Origin: Bosea sp. NBC_00550
Lineage (GTDB): Bacteria > Pseudomonadota > Alphaproteobacteria > Rhizobiales > Beijerinckiaceae
Length of the DNA: 64,000 nucleotides
Assembly: GCF_026020075.1 (NCBI RefSeq)
Contig: NZ_CP102772.1
Location: forward strand, 186,001 to 250,000
Direction: 5' to 3'
Below, piece by piece: positions 44,518 to 53,391 of the stretch; within the stretch, counting starts at the first letter, position 1, and every line of letters starts with the position of its first letter. The translations under genes and the position numbers were made by a program. The notes under the pieces are model-generated. The model saw only the letters and a program-made list of their open reading frames with translations. It had not been told where the DNA came from and did not search any database.

Positions 44518-45271
44518 GACGATCCCCTTGTTCCGTTTTTTGCTTTGCGCCCTGGCCGTGTTCGCGGCGGCCAAGGAACAGGTGACGCACCTCGTCGTCG
44601 GCGAGCAGCGACGAAGCGGTTTCCTCGCGGGCCTTGCGCCCGGCGACCAGGGCAAGGCCCTTGGTTCCGTATTCGAGTGCGAGGAGAGCGTTCTGCTCGA
44701 CCATCAGAACCGCGATGCCCGACTTCGCCAGGCTGCGGACAAGTTCGAAGACTTCGTCGGCGGCCGCTGGCGAAAGCCCGGCGGTAGGCTCGTCGAGGAG
44801 CAGGACGCTCGGGCTGGTCATGAGCGCGACGCCCATGGCGAGCACCTGACGTTGGCCGCCCGAAAGGTTCCCGGCCTTGTCGCGGAGCTTGGTCTTCAGG
44901 AGCGGGAAGCGCGATAGCTGCTCGTCGATGCGGTCCTTCAACCCCTTGCGAAGAAGGTACCCGCCCATCTCCAGGTTTTCGCGGATCGTCAGGCTTGCGA
45001 AGACATTTCTCTCCTGGGGAACGAAGCTCATGCCGCTCCTGCAAGCTGCTTGAGCGTTCCCGGGTTGGAGGGCTTTTCCTTGCAGGCTGATTTCGCCCGA
45101 CGTCGGTTTCAGCAGACCGGCGACAAGTTTCAGGAAGGTCGACTTGCCGGCTCCGTTGGGGCCGATGATGACGGTCAGATCGCCAGCCCGGACATCCAGG
45201 TCGATGCCCTTTACGATTTCCTCGGCGTTTGGGTAGCCGCCGCGGATGCTTCGGACAGTAAGATCGGTCAT
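44504..45271 (-). CDS. Branched-chain-type ABC ATPase LivF
   Basis: A 255-residue ATPase with Walker A GPNGAGKSTF, Q-loop VPQERNVFASLTIRENL, signature LSGGQRQ and Walker B LLLDEPTAG. The C-terminus (REHGQGAKQKTEQGDRHEQV) is a charged tail. It overlaps LivG by 4 bases and the binding-protein gene by 14. Confidence 0.92.
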   Translation of the reverse strand: MTDLTVRSIRGGYPNAEEIVKGIDLDVRAGDLTVIIGPNGAGKSTFLKLVAGLLKPTSGEISLQGKALQPGNAQAACRSGMSFVPQERNVFASLTIRENLEMGGYLLRKGLKDRIDEQLSRFPLLKTKLRDKAGNLSGGQRQVLAMGVALMTSPSVLLLDEPTAGLSPAAADEVFELVRSLAKSGIAVLMVEQNALLALEYGTKGLALVAGRKAREETASSLLADDEVRHLFLGRREHGQGAKQKTEQGDRHEQV

Positions 45272-46038
45272 TGGCGCCGGATCCCCAGATAGCTCTCCTG
45301 AACGTCACGGTTCCCAGAGATTTCGGAGAAGCTGCCGCGGGTCAGGAAGCGTCCTCCCGCCATGACGATGACCTCGTCGCAAAGCCGCTCGATCAGCTCC
45401 ATTTCGTGCTCGATCAACACAATCGAGATGCCGCTTTTTCGGATCTCGACGAGACGGTCGGCGATGTCCTGGACGAGCGTCGGATTCACTCCCGCCATGG
45501 GTTCGTCGAGCAGGATCATCTTCGGCTTCGCGAGAAGAACGCGGCCGATCTCCAGCAGCTTCTTCTGGCCGCCTGACAGGCGCGTCACGAGATTGTCGAT
45601 GACATGCGCGAGCTTGAGACGTCGCGCCATGTCGAGTGCCTCCTCCCGGAGCGCCTCCTCCTGCCTGCGCGTTTCGAGGCTGCCCAGGAAAGCGTTCAGG
45701 AGGCCTTCCCCCTGCTGGCGCGGGCCGTAGAGCATGAGATGCTCGAACACGGTCATGTTCTCGCACCCGCGCGCCAGCTGAAACGACCGGACCAAGCCTG
45801 CCCGCGAAATCGCCTGAGGCGCTGCCCGGGAGATGTCGCGCCCGCAGAATCTGACGGTCCCGGTCGCTCCAGGCGTCAGGCCCGAGATGCAATTGAACAG
45901 GGTTGTCTTGCCGGCGCCGTTGGGGCCGATCAGGCCGGTCGTGATGCCCGGCCGGATTGCGAAGGAGGCGCCATCAAGCGCACGGATGCCTCCGAAATGG
46001 ATGGAGAGATCAGCGATCTCCAACTGGGCGTGTGTCAT
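45268..46038 (-). CDS. Branched-chain-type ABC ATPase LivG
   Basis: A 256-residue ATPase with Walker A GPNGAGKTTL, VRSFQLARGCENMTVFEHL, signature LSGGQKKLLEI and Walker B ILLDEPMAG. It is the first gene of the divergent operon; ATG 46038 is chosen over 46110 because the latter adds a leader without homology. The promoter region with two LuxR-like dyads lies upstream at 46150-46187. Confidence 0.92.
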   Translation of the reverse strand: MTHAQLEIADLSIHFGGIRALDGASFAIRPGITTGLIGPNGAGKTTLFNCISGLTPGATGTVRFCGRDISRAAPQAISRAGLVRSFQLARGCENMTVFEHLMLYGPRQQGEGLLNAFLGSLETRRQEEALREEALDMARRLKLAHVIDNLVTRLSGGQKKLLEIGRVLLAKPKMILLDEPMAGVNPTLVQDIADRLVEIRKSGISIVLIEHEMELIERLCDEVIVMAGGRFLTRGSFSEISGNRDVQESYLGIRRQ

Positions 46039-46149
46039 GGCTGTCCAATGTCGCGGTTCCCCGAGGGCTTCGACGAAACTCGTCGACCCTTCATCTGCTC
46101 GACGCCGCATGGCGACCTCGGCTCTTATCGCTGGACGCTATGATACCTA

Positions 46150-46187
46150 AACACTTAATGCTATAGGTGTTGAACACTTAAGTGTTC
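46150..46187. promoter_or_regulatory. Tandem palindromic operator between livG and PAS-LuxR
   Basis: GAACACTTAAGTGTTC at 46172-46187 is a perfect 16-bp palindrome. AACACTTAA is repeated at 46150-46158 and 46173-46181, 23 bp apart (about two helical turns), and the first copy also pairs with GGTGTT at 46166-46171. The divergent gene arrangement and tandem sites suggest cooperative control of both transcripts by the LuxR-type protein. Confidence 0.65.
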
Positions 46188-46213
46188 GGGCGGCATTTCA
46201 GCCGGAATAGCGC

Positions 46214-46783
46214 ATGGAATTGGCTGCGATAGACGTGGATTATCGGGAGGCCTTCGAGAATGCGCCGGTGGGCTTGGCCGTCGGCAAGAGGCGGGTCATC
46301 GTGGCCTGCAACCACGAGTTCGCCCGAATATTCCGCGGCGCAATCGCCGAGATGGTCGGTGAGACGTTTGAGCGGCTTTATCCCACGCAGTCTGATTACG
46401 AAGAGACGGGCGCTCGCGTCGGCGAGCGCTTGGCCAACGAGCGCAGCTACACGGATGATCGAGTCATGCGCCGGCTCGACGGCGACTTGTTTTGGGTTCG
46501 GGTCAGCGGCTTCACCTACACGCCGGAACTGGCGCACGCGCACACGCTGTGGGTCTTTTCGGAACTGGACAGAAATCAGCAATCGGGTGGGTCGTTGAGG
46601 TCGACCCTGACTCCACGGGAGCGAGATGTCGCTACCCTCCTCATCGATGGAAAGACCGGAAAAGAGGTGGCGAAGGCGCTGGATATCAGTCCGCGCACAG
46701 TGGACATCTACCGGACCCGCCTGCTCAGGAAATACAACGCCAAGAACACCCAGGCGCTTGTCGAGCTACTGCTGCGCGGGTGA
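46214..46783 (+). CDS. PAS-LuxR family transcriptional regulator
   Basis: A 189-residue regulator: PAS sensor about residues 9-115 (REAFENAPVGLAVGKRRVI, LDGDLFWVRVSGF) and a LuxR/FixJ HTH about 128-186 (LTPRERDVATLLIDGKTGKEVA and SPRTVDIYRTRLLRKY). It lacks a receiver Asp domain, so PAS ligand or redox sensing is expected. It diverges from the liv-amidohydrolase-CobW operon across a tandem palindrome and is its likely regulator. Confidence 0.9.
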   Translation: MELAAIDVDYREAFENAPVGLAVGKRRVIVACNHEFARIFRGAIAEMVGETFERLYPTQSDYEETGARVGERLANERSYTDDRVMRRLDGDLFWVRVSGFTYTPELAHAHTLWVFSELDRNQQSGGSLRSTLTPRERDVATLLIDGKTGKEVAKALDISPRTVDIYRTRLLRKYNAKNTQALVELLLRG

Positions 46784-46958
46784 CCATCAGCCGCTCTACA
46801 TCAGAAACGATGACGCCGGCTTTGGGCCGGGGCGCCATCGAATGAGTTCCGGAATAGCGGCAGTGTCCGGCCCCCTGAAAGTGGCATGCGCTACCACTAA
46901 CGGCAGATCAGGGGAGTTCGAATACCGCAGCGCCATAAGCTTTTCATGGATTTCTCTC

Positions 46959-46980
46959 CTCTATCTGACGTCAGATAGAG
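46959..46980. promoter_or_regulatory. Perfect 22-bp palindrome, TetR-type operator candidate
   Basis: The sequence at 46959-46980 has core CTATCTGACGTCAGATAG and is self-complementary over 22 bp. It is preceded on the minus strand by GGAGAGAAATCC and an ATG starting a short ORF (MKSLWRCGIRTPLICR, stop), so it looks like the promoter of a lost gene. The whole gap 46784-47152 holds nothing else recognisable. Confidence 0.55.
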
Positions 46981-47152
46981 TTGTTGCCAGAGCGTTGCGA
47001 TCGCCTTGCGCTGGTCAGCGCCTATTTCTGAAAGGTCGCCTGCTATGCGGCGCTGAAGCGAAGGTGGGCACCGAGAGACAATAGACGGCGCGTTTTGCAG
47101 GGGAGTAGCCTGCACAGGCAGCGAGTTTCGCCAGTGGGCCGCGCAGATTGCG

Positions 47153-47980
47153 GTGATTGCAATCGAGTTGACGTCAGAAATGGGACAGATCGCGATCAGG
47201 CGTCGGTGGTGGATCGTTCTGACAGGTGCGCTCGGCTACCTGCTGCTGGCCTATCTGATACTACCCCTCCTGTGGCGGCACCATGAACATGAACCCGGCC
47301 TCGCCGCCTTGCCCATGGTGACACGTACATCAAGCGGTATTCCAGGCGACGCGCTTAATGTCGGGTTCGTCGGCAGCAAAGATGACGCCCTGCGCGCCAT
47401 GCACGCGGCAGGCTGGTATCCGGCCGACCCGATTACATTGCGGACGAGCATCGAGATCGTCGGCAGCGTGATGCTCGACCGGCCCTATCATGACGCGCCT
47501 GTCAGCTCGCTGTACTACGATGGAAGAAAAGAACAGCTCGCATTCGAAAAGCCCGAGGGCACGAGCGCTGACCGCCGACACCACGTGCGGTTCTGGATGG
47601 TCCTTGAGAAGGGGAACGGTGGGCGGCCAGTCTGGCTCGGCTCGGTTACCTTCGACCGGGGCGTAGGCTTCAGCCATGACACCGGTCAGGTGACGCACCA
47701 CATTGCACCCAACATCGATGCCGAGCGTGACATGCTGATGCGTGACCTCGGCAAGGCCGGCATGGTCCAGGACTTCTTCCAGATTTCCGGAGCAGGCCCG
47801 ACCCTGTTCGGCCGGAATGGCGAAGGCGATCCCTATTATACCGATGGGGAGATCTCTATCGCCACCTTGGTGGCCGATGGCATCAGGCGTGTCGAGCCGC
47901 CCGTGACCATTCCCGCGCCTCCGCTCATCACGCTAAAGGATCAAATCTGGCACGGCGTCGGCGCTGCATTCGCAGACTGA
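47153..47980 (+). CDS. LssY C-terminal-domain protein
   Basis: A 275-residue protein with an N-terminal membrane segment (about residues 21-41, VLTGALGYLLLAYLILPLL) and an LssY_C-type extracytoplasmic domain (LNVGFVGSKDDALRAMHAAGW, VWLGSVTFDRGVGFS). LssY_C domains are found in LssY and related membrane proteins of unknown biochemical role. Start GTG 47153 or ATG 47180; the choice is uncertain. Confidence 0.7.
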   Translation: MIAIELTSEMGQIAIRRRWWIVLTGALGYLLLAYLILPLLWRHHEHEPGLAALPMVTRTSSGIPGDALNVGFVGSKDDALRAMHAAGWYPADPITLRTSIEIVGSVMLDRPYHDAPVSSLYYDGRKEQLAFEKPEGTSADRRHHVRFWMVLEKGNGGRPVWLGSVTFDRGVGFSHDTGQVTHHIAPNIDAERDMLMRDLGKAGMVQDFFQISGAGPTLFGRNGEGDPYYTDGEISIATLVADGIRRVEPPVTIPAPPLITLKDQIWHGVGAAFAD

Positions 47981-48076
47981 TCGCGGCCTTCAGGTTAGAG
48001 GAACTGCCCGAACCCCGGCGTGTCTTAACTGTCATTGGCACTGGCCCGGATTGCTCTTGAGCCGGTACATGGACGC

Positions 48077-48673
48077 ATGGAAACCCGCTTTACACTCCTT
48101 GGGTCCTTTTCGTTCCGGCAGGACATCAAGAAGAGCTGCTTCGTTGCGACCGCCGCTCCTGTCGTGGATGAAGCAGCCGCCAGGGACTTTGTTGCTGCGC
48201 AGTCCGATCGGACGGCCAATCACAATTGCTGGGCATGGCGTTGCGGACCGAGCTACCGCTTCAACGATGACGGCGAGCCGAGCGGCACCGCGGGAAAGCC
48301 GATCCTAGCGGCAATCGACGGGCAAGCGCTCGATGGCGTCGCCGTTGTCGTGACGCGCTGGTTTGGCGGCGTCCTGTTGGGCAGCGGCGGACTGGTCCGG
48401 GCTTACGGCGGCACGGCCGCCCTGTGCTTGCGCGGCGCCGAGAAGACGGTGCTGATCGAGGCTGCCTCGGCGATGATAACCTGTGCATTCGGCGACCTGG
48501 CGCGCGTTCAGGCGCGGCTTGGTGATCGGCCGGGGGTGCAGGTGCTTGATCAGGCCTTCACGAACACCGGCGCAGTGCTGTCGGTGTCCGTTCCAAAGGC
48601 GGAGGCCGATCTGGTCTCCCAGCTGGTGAGGGACGTCACCAGCGGACGCGCCGTGATCCGATGGAACGAATAG
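48077..48673 (+). CDS. IMPACT (YigZ/UPF0029) family protein
   Basis: A 198-residue protein with the family hallmark NHNCWAWRCG, FNDDGEPSGTAGKPIL and VVVTRWFGGVLLGSGGLVRAY. IMPACT-family proteins are thought to act in translational or stress control, but the bacterial role is unclear. Start ATG 48077 (METRFTLLG); the in-frame upstream start at 48035 lacks homology. Confidence 0.88.
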   Translation: METRFTLLGSFSFRQDIKKSCFVATAAPVVDEAAARDFVAAQSDRTANHNCWAWRCGPSYRFNDDGEPSGTAGKPILAAIDGQALDGVAVVVTRWFGGVLLGSGGLVRAYGGTAALCLRGAEKTVLIEAASAMITCAFGDLARVQARLGDRPGVQVLDQAFTNTGAVLSVSVPKAEADLVSQLVRDVTSGRAVIRWNE

Positions 48674-48719
48674 CGGCGCGATTTCCGGCCAATTCCGACC
48701 GCCTTGATATGTCAGATGA

Positions 48720-49652
48720 TCAGAACGCGACCTTGTCGGCGCCCTTGAGCTGCAGCACCTCGCGGGCGTCGTCCGGCGTCGCGACCTCGAGGCCGAGACC
48801 CTCGATGATCATCCGCGCGGCCTTGACCTGGTCGGCATTCGACTTGGCGAACTGCCCCGGTCCGAGCCAGAGCGAATCCTCCAGCCCGACGCGCAGATTG
48901 CCGCCCATCGAGACCGCCATGGCGGCGATCGGGAGCTGGTGCCGGCCCGCGCCCAGCACCGACCACTGATACTGGTCGCCGAAGAGCCGGTCGGCGGTGC
49001 GCTTCATGTGGATGACGTCTTCCGGATGCGGGCCGATGCCGCCGAGGATGCCGAAGACCGACTGGACGAAGAAGGGCGGCTTCACCAGCCCGCGATCGAC
49101 GAAATGGGCCAGCGTGTAGAGATGGCCGATGTCGTAGCACTCGATCTCGAAGCGGGTGTTGTTCTCGGCGCAGGTGGTCAGGATGTTCTCGATGTCCTGG
49201 AAGGTGTTCTTGAAGATCCGGTCCTTCGAGCCTTCGAGATAGGGCCGCTCCCAGTCGTGCTTGAAGTCCTTGAACCGGGCCAGCATCGGATAGAGGCCGA
49301 AATTCATCGAGCCCATGTTGAGCGAGGCGACCTCCGGCTTGAAATGAGCGCAGGGGCCGAGCCGCTCCTCGACGCTCATGGTGGGCGCGCCGCCGGTGGT
49401 GATGTTGATGACGCAGTTCGAGCGCTGCTTGATCACCTTCAGGAAGGGCTCGAAGGCCTCGGGCGACTGGTCGGGCTGGCCGGTCTTGGGGTTGCGGGCA
49501 TGGACATGGACCAGCGCCGCGCCGGCCTCGGCCGCGCCGACCGCCGCGTCGATGATCTCGTCGGCCGTCACCGGCAGATAGGGCGACATCGAGGGCGTGT
49601 GGATCGCGCCGGTGACCGCGCAGGTGATGATGACTTTGCGGTTCTTCGCCAT
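48720..49652 (-). CDS. Beta-keto acid cleavage enzyme (BKACE/Kce, DUF849)
   Basis: A 310-residue Zn-dependent Claisen-type enzyme that cleaves a beta-keto acid with acetyl-CoA, giving acetoacetate and an acyl-CoA. It has the Zn motif HVHARNP (His 49 and 51), NITTGGAP, NMGSMNFG and the conserved late EDS. Members act in lysine (3-keto-5-aminohexanoate) or carnitine degradation. Together with the 3-hydroxyacid dehydrogenase at 49700, a beta-hydroxy acid pathway is likely; which substrate is unknown. Confidence 0.9.
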   Translation of the reverse strand: MAKNRKVIITCAVTGAIHTPSMSPYLPVTADEIIDAAVGAAEAGAALVHVHARNPKTGQPDQSPEAFEPFLKVIKQRSNCVINITTGGAPTMSVEERLGPCAHFKPEVASLNMGSMNFGLYPMLARFKDFKHDWERPYLEGSKDRIFKNTFQDIENILTTCAENNTRFEIECYDIGHLYTLAHFVDRGLVKPPFFVQSVFGILGGIGPHPEDVIHMKRTADRLFGDQYQWSVLGAGRHQLPIAAMAVSMGGNLRVGLEDSLWLGPGQFAKSNADQVKAARMIIEGLGLEVATPDDAREVLQLKGADKVAF

Positions 49653-49699
49653 GGCGTGGTGTCCCTTCAGGCTGTGTCTTGAACGGAAATCGGGCGGCG

Positions 49700-50638
49700 T
49701 CAGTCGGGCTTGCGTGGCGAACCGCGCTTATGCGCCTGCAATGCCGCCAGGCGCGTGTCGCGCCAGTCGCTCAGCCGCTTCACGCGATCGGGCGATTGCG
49801 TGCCCGGCCACTCGCTCATCACGGTGGCGACCGTCTCCGGGCCGAAGGGATCCCCGCCGGCGCTGTCGGCCACCATGCGGGTCAGCGAGGCGCCATAGCG
49901 GGCGCAGTAGTCGGGAATGCCGCCGGGCGCATTGAGTTCGATCGTCTCGAACGGCCCCATGAAGGACCAGCGCAGCCCAAGCCCGTCGCGGATCGTCTTG
50001 TCGACATCCTCGGCGCTGGCCACGCCCTCGCCGACGAGCCGGAAGGCCTCGGCCAGCAGCACGGCTTGCAGGCGGTTCAGCACGAAGCCGGGCTTCTCCT
50101 TGCGCAGCATGATGGCGACCTGTCCGGCTTGCTCATAGATCGCCTTGGCCCGCTCGACGACGGCTGGGTCGGTCCAGGGCGCGGGCGCCAGCTCGACGAT
50201 CGGCACCAGATGCGGCGGATTGACCGGATGCGCGACGAGGCAGCGGGCGCGGCCTTTCAGGCTCTCACTGAAGACGGAGGCCATGATGAAGGAGGTCGAG
50301 GACGCCAGGATGGTCGAGGCCGGCGCCAGCGTATCCATCTCCGCAAACAACTTCTGCTTGGCCTCCACGGTTTCCGGCCCGTTTTCCTGGACGAGGTCGG
50401 CGCCCGTCAGGACGTCCGCTAGGTCGGAGGCGACCCGGATGCGGGCGAGCGAGCCTTTGGGGTCATCGACGAGGCCGTGCCCGGCGAGTTCCTCGAGATT
50501 GGTCCCGATATGGGCGCGCGCCGCTTCGGCCGCTCCCGGCGCGACGTCATACAGCGCGATGGCGAAGCCATGGCTGGCGAAGACGGTGGCCCAGGCACGG
50601 CCGATGAGCCCGGAGCCGACGATAGCGATGTTGGTCAT
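49700..50638 (-). CDS. 3-hydroxyacyl-CoA-type dehydrogenase (carnitine/L-gulonate dehydrogenase-like)
   Basis: A 312-residue NAD-dependent dehydrogenase of the 3HCDH superfamily. The Rossmann motif GSGLIGRAW is at the N-terminus and the catalytic HPVNPPHLVP follows at about residue 135. This one-domain-plus-C-terminal-helix form matches carnitine 3-dehydrogenase and L-gulonate 3-dehydrogenase rather than CoA enzymes. The BKACE gene follows by 47 bases; oxidising a beta-hydroxy acid to the keto acid that BKACE cleaves is the simple reading. Confidence 0.85.
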   Translation of the reverse strand: MTNIAIVGSGLIGRAWATVFASHGFAIALYDVAPGAAEAARAHIGTNLEELAGHGLVDDPKGSLARIRVASDLADVLTGADLVQENGPETVEAKQKLFAEMDTLAPASTILASSTSFIMASVFSESLKGRARCLVAHPVNPPHLVPIVELAPAPWTDPAVVERAKAIYEQAGQVAIMLRKEKPGFVLNRLQAVLLAEAFRLVGEGVASAEDVDKTIRDGLGLRWSFMGPFETIELNAPGGIPDYCARYGASLTRMVADSAGGDPFGPETVATVMSEWPGTQSPDRVKRLSDWRDTRLAALQAHKRGSPRKPD

Positions 50639-50669
50639 GCGAGGCGATCCCGATTCGGAAGTACGGAAA

Positions 50670-50827
50670 CCACCGCGTCATTCCGGGGCACGCCGCAGGC
50701 GTGAGCCTGTAACCCATAACTGCAGGTGGTTGTTGGCAAGGCGCGCCGACGGCCGCGATTCATTCGGAGCCGGCAGCGCTTATGGGTTCCGGGCTCTTCG
50801 CTGCGCGAAGCCCCGGAATGACGGTGG
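50670..50827. repeat. GTCAT-ended palindromic repeat inside operon
   Basis: CCACCGCGTCATTCCGGGGC (50670-50689) is inversely repeated at 50810-50827 as GCCCCGGAATGACGGTGG, differing by a two-base indel. Inside it, AACCCATAA and TTATGGGTT (50711-50719 and 50780-50788) pair as well. The 158-bp unit sits between the dehydrogenase and the Liv fusion gene and resembles the units at 1518-1620 and 54300-54423. Confidence 0.65.
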
Positions 50828-50840
50828 AATGGAACCGACG

Positions 50841-53384
50841 TCACAGCCACAACACCTGCCGCCTGAGCGCCAGATCCTGGCTAAGTGCGCGCGAGGGGCC
50901 GGTATGGACGACGCTGCCGCGTTCCAGCACGACGGTGCGGTCCGACAGCGCCAGTGCCAGGTCGAGATGGTGGTCGACGATGACGATGGCGATCTCCTGC
51001 CTGAGCTTGTCGAAGGCCTCGAACAATTCCTCGACCACGGCCGGCGCCAGCCCCTCGAAGGGCTCGTCCAGCAGCAGCACGCGGGTGTCGCCCGACAGCG
51101 CCCGTGCCACCGCCACCATCTGCTGTTCGCCGCCCGAGAGGTAGTCGGCCGGCGAATGCCAGCGCTGCTTGATGCGTGGGAAGAAGGCGAAGATCTTCTC
51201 GTCCTCCCAGCGCGAGCCGTTGCCGGTCATCCGCTTGAGCCGGCCGAGTTCCATGTTGTCCTTGACGCTCATACCGGCGAAGAGGCCGCGCCCCTGCGGC
51301 ACATAGGCGATGCCGGCGCGGGCGATCGTGGCAGGCGGCTGGCCGGCCAAATTTCTGCCTCCCAACATGTCCTGGCCTGCCAGCGTGATCGTGCCGGCTG
51401 CCGGCGGGGCGATGCCGGTGATCGTCTTGAGCAGGGTCGATTTGCCCGCGCCGTTGCGGCCGAGCAGTGCGACGATCTCGTTCTCGTGCACGTCGAGAGA
51501 GACCTGCCGGAGGATGTGGCTCTTGCCGTAGAAGGTATCGACCTTGTCGAGCCCGAGCAGCACGCCGTGGCGCGCGGCGCTCTGGCGTGGCTTCTCCGCC
51601 AGCGCATGGGCGCCCGAGCCGATATAGACCTCCTGCACGCGCGGCGACGAGCGCGCATCCTCGACCGTGCCGTCGACCAGAACCGAGCCCTCGTTCATCA
51701 CGGTGACATGGTCGGCGATGGCGAAGACGCGGTCGATGTCGTGCTCGACCAGCAGGACGGGCAGGTCGGTCGAGATCGACTTGATCAGATTGCCGACGCG
51801 CTCGCGCTCGGCCGCCGCCAGCCCCGCGAGCGGCTCGTCGAGCAGAAGCACGCGCGGCTTCGTCGCGAGCGCCAGAGACATGTCGAGCAGCCGCTGGCCG
51901 CCATAGCTCAGCGAGCCGGCTTCGGCCGTTTCGATCCCGCGCAGGCCCATCGTGTCGATGACCGTCGTCGTCTGCGTGTTGACCTCATCGAGCGAGCCGG
52001 CGGGCCGCCAGAATCCGAAGCGCTCGCTGGCACGCGCCTGGACGGCGAGACGGACATTCTCCTCGACCGAGAGCGTCGGGAACAGGTTGGTGATCTGGAA
52101 GGCGCGCCCGATACCCGCCCGGGTAACGGCTTCGGGCGAGAGCCCGCCGATCTGGCGGTCGCGCAGGCGGACCTCGCCCCGGTCGGGCGCGAACATCCCC
52201 GAGATCAGGTTGAAGGCGGTAGTCTTGCCGGCACCATTGGGGCCGATCAGCGCATGCAGCCGCCGGTCGGCCATGGTGAGATCGACACCCTCGACAGCCT
52301 TGATGCCGCCGAAGCTCTTGGCGAGCCCGGTCGCGGTCAGGATCGGCCCGTCTCCGGCATCGTCGGGTTTCATGAAGGCGGGCAGCGTCACGCTGCCGGC
52401 CTTGCGCTCGGACATCGCCGCATCGCCCGCAACCTGCTTGCGGAAGGGCCGCAGCATCCGCTCGCCGACGCCGACGAGGCCGGTCGGGGAGAACACGATG
52501 AAGGCGACGAAAAGCAGGCCGAACCAGAACAGCCAGTTCGGCGTGATGCTGGAGAGATAGTCGCGGAAGATCACGAAGAAGAGCGCGCCGAGCGCCGGCC
52601 CCAGGAAGGAACGCATGCCGCCGATCACGACCATCGCCAGCAATTCGCCGGAGAACGCGACCGAGATCGGTTCGGCTGAGGTCATGCGGTTGTTGAAGAG
52701 CAGCAGCGTGCCGGCGAGCCCCGTCAGCGCTGCCGAGAGCGTGAAGGCGATCAGCTTGTAGCGATCGGTGGCGTAGCCGAGGAAACGCGCCCGCTGCTCG
52801 TTCTCGCGGATCGCGACCAGCACCGTGCCGACCGGCGAACGATGGAAGCGCCACAGCCCGTAGACCACCGCCATGCCGATGACGGCGACGAGGATGTAGA
52901 AGTTCGACGCCTGCTCGAAATCGATGCCGAGGAAGAGCGGGCGCCTGATGCCGCCGAGTCCGTCCTCGCCGCCGGTCACCGCCGTCCAGCGGAACGCGAC
53001 CGAATAGGTCATGGCGGCGAGCGCCAGCGTCAGCAGCGAGAAATAGACGCCCTTGCGTCGCAGGATCAGCGCGCCGAAGGCAAAGGCGATGAGCCCGACG
53101 AAGACGACGCCGAGCAGGATCGGCAGGGCGAACTGGCCGGGCAGCCAATGGCGCTGGATCAAGCCGGCTGCATAGGCGGCAAGCCCGAACCAGGCGCCCT
53201 GGCCAAAGGAAACAAGTCCCGTCGTGCCGACCAGGATGTTCAGCGCCATGCAGGCGATGGCGAAGACGACGATCTCGGTGGCCGAGGTCGTGCCGAGCCC
53301 GACGCCATGCATCAGGAAGGGCAGCCCGATAAGGCCGGCGGCGGCGATGAGGAGGGGCGCGTGATCGCGCTGGGCGGGTGTCAT
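50841..53384 (-). CDS. LivM-LivG-LivF triple fusion (permease and two ATPases)
   Basis: An 847-residue protein joining three normally separate Liv subunits. Residues 1 to about 315 are a LivM permease (LVGTTGLVSFGQGAWFGLAAY, GGEDGLGGI). After a 35-residue linker, residues 353-595 are LivG (Walker A GPNGAGKTT 381-389, signature LSYGGQR 492-498, LLLDEP 513-518). After a short linker, residues 610-847 are LivF (GRNGAGKST near 642, LSGGEQQ 749-755, LLLDEPFEG 770-778). All motifs are intact and there is no frameshift, so it should be functional. It pairs with LivH at 53392, 7 bases away. Confidence 0.93.
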   Translation of the reverse strand: MTPAQRDHAPLLIAAAGLIGLPFLMHGVGLGTTSATEIVVFAIACMALNILVGTTGLVSFGQGAWFGLAAYAAGLIQRHWLPGQFALPILLGVVFVGLIAFAFGALILRRKGVYFSLLTLALAAMTYSVAFRWTAVTGGEDGLGGIRRPLFLGIDFEQASNFYILVAVIGMAVVYGLWRFHRSPVGTVLVAIRENEQRARFLGYATDRYKLIAFTLSAALTGLAGTLLLFNNRMTSAEPISVAFSGELLAMVVIGGMRSFLGPALGALFFVIFRDYLSSITPNWLFWFGLLFVAFIVFSPTGLVGVGERMLRPFRKQVAGDAAMSERKAGSVTLPAFMKPDDAGDGPILTATGLAKSFGGIKAVEGVDLTMADRRLHALIGPNGAGKTTAFNLISGMFAPDRGEVRLRDRQIGGLSPEAVTRAGIGRAFQITNLFPTLSVEENVRLAVQARASERFGFWRPAGSLDEVNTQTTTVIDTMGLRGIETAEAGSLSYGGQRLLDMSLALATKPRVLLLDEPLAGLAAAERERVGNLIKSISTDLPVLLVEHDIDRVFAIADHVTVMNEGSVLVDGTVEDARSSPRVQEVYIGSGAHALAEKPRQSAARHGVLLGLDKVDTFYGKSHILRQVSLDVHENEIVALLGRNGAGKSTLLKTITGIAPPAAGTITLAGQDMLGGRNLAGQPPATIARAGIAYVPQGRGLFAGMSVKDNMELGRLKRMTGNGSRWEDEKIFAFFPRIKQRWHSPADYLSGGEQQMVAVARALSGDTRVLLLDEPFEGLAPAVVEELFEAFDKLRQEIAIVIVDHHLDLALALSDRTVVLERGSVVHTGPSRALSQDLALRRQVLWL

Positions 53385-53391
53385 CGCGTCC

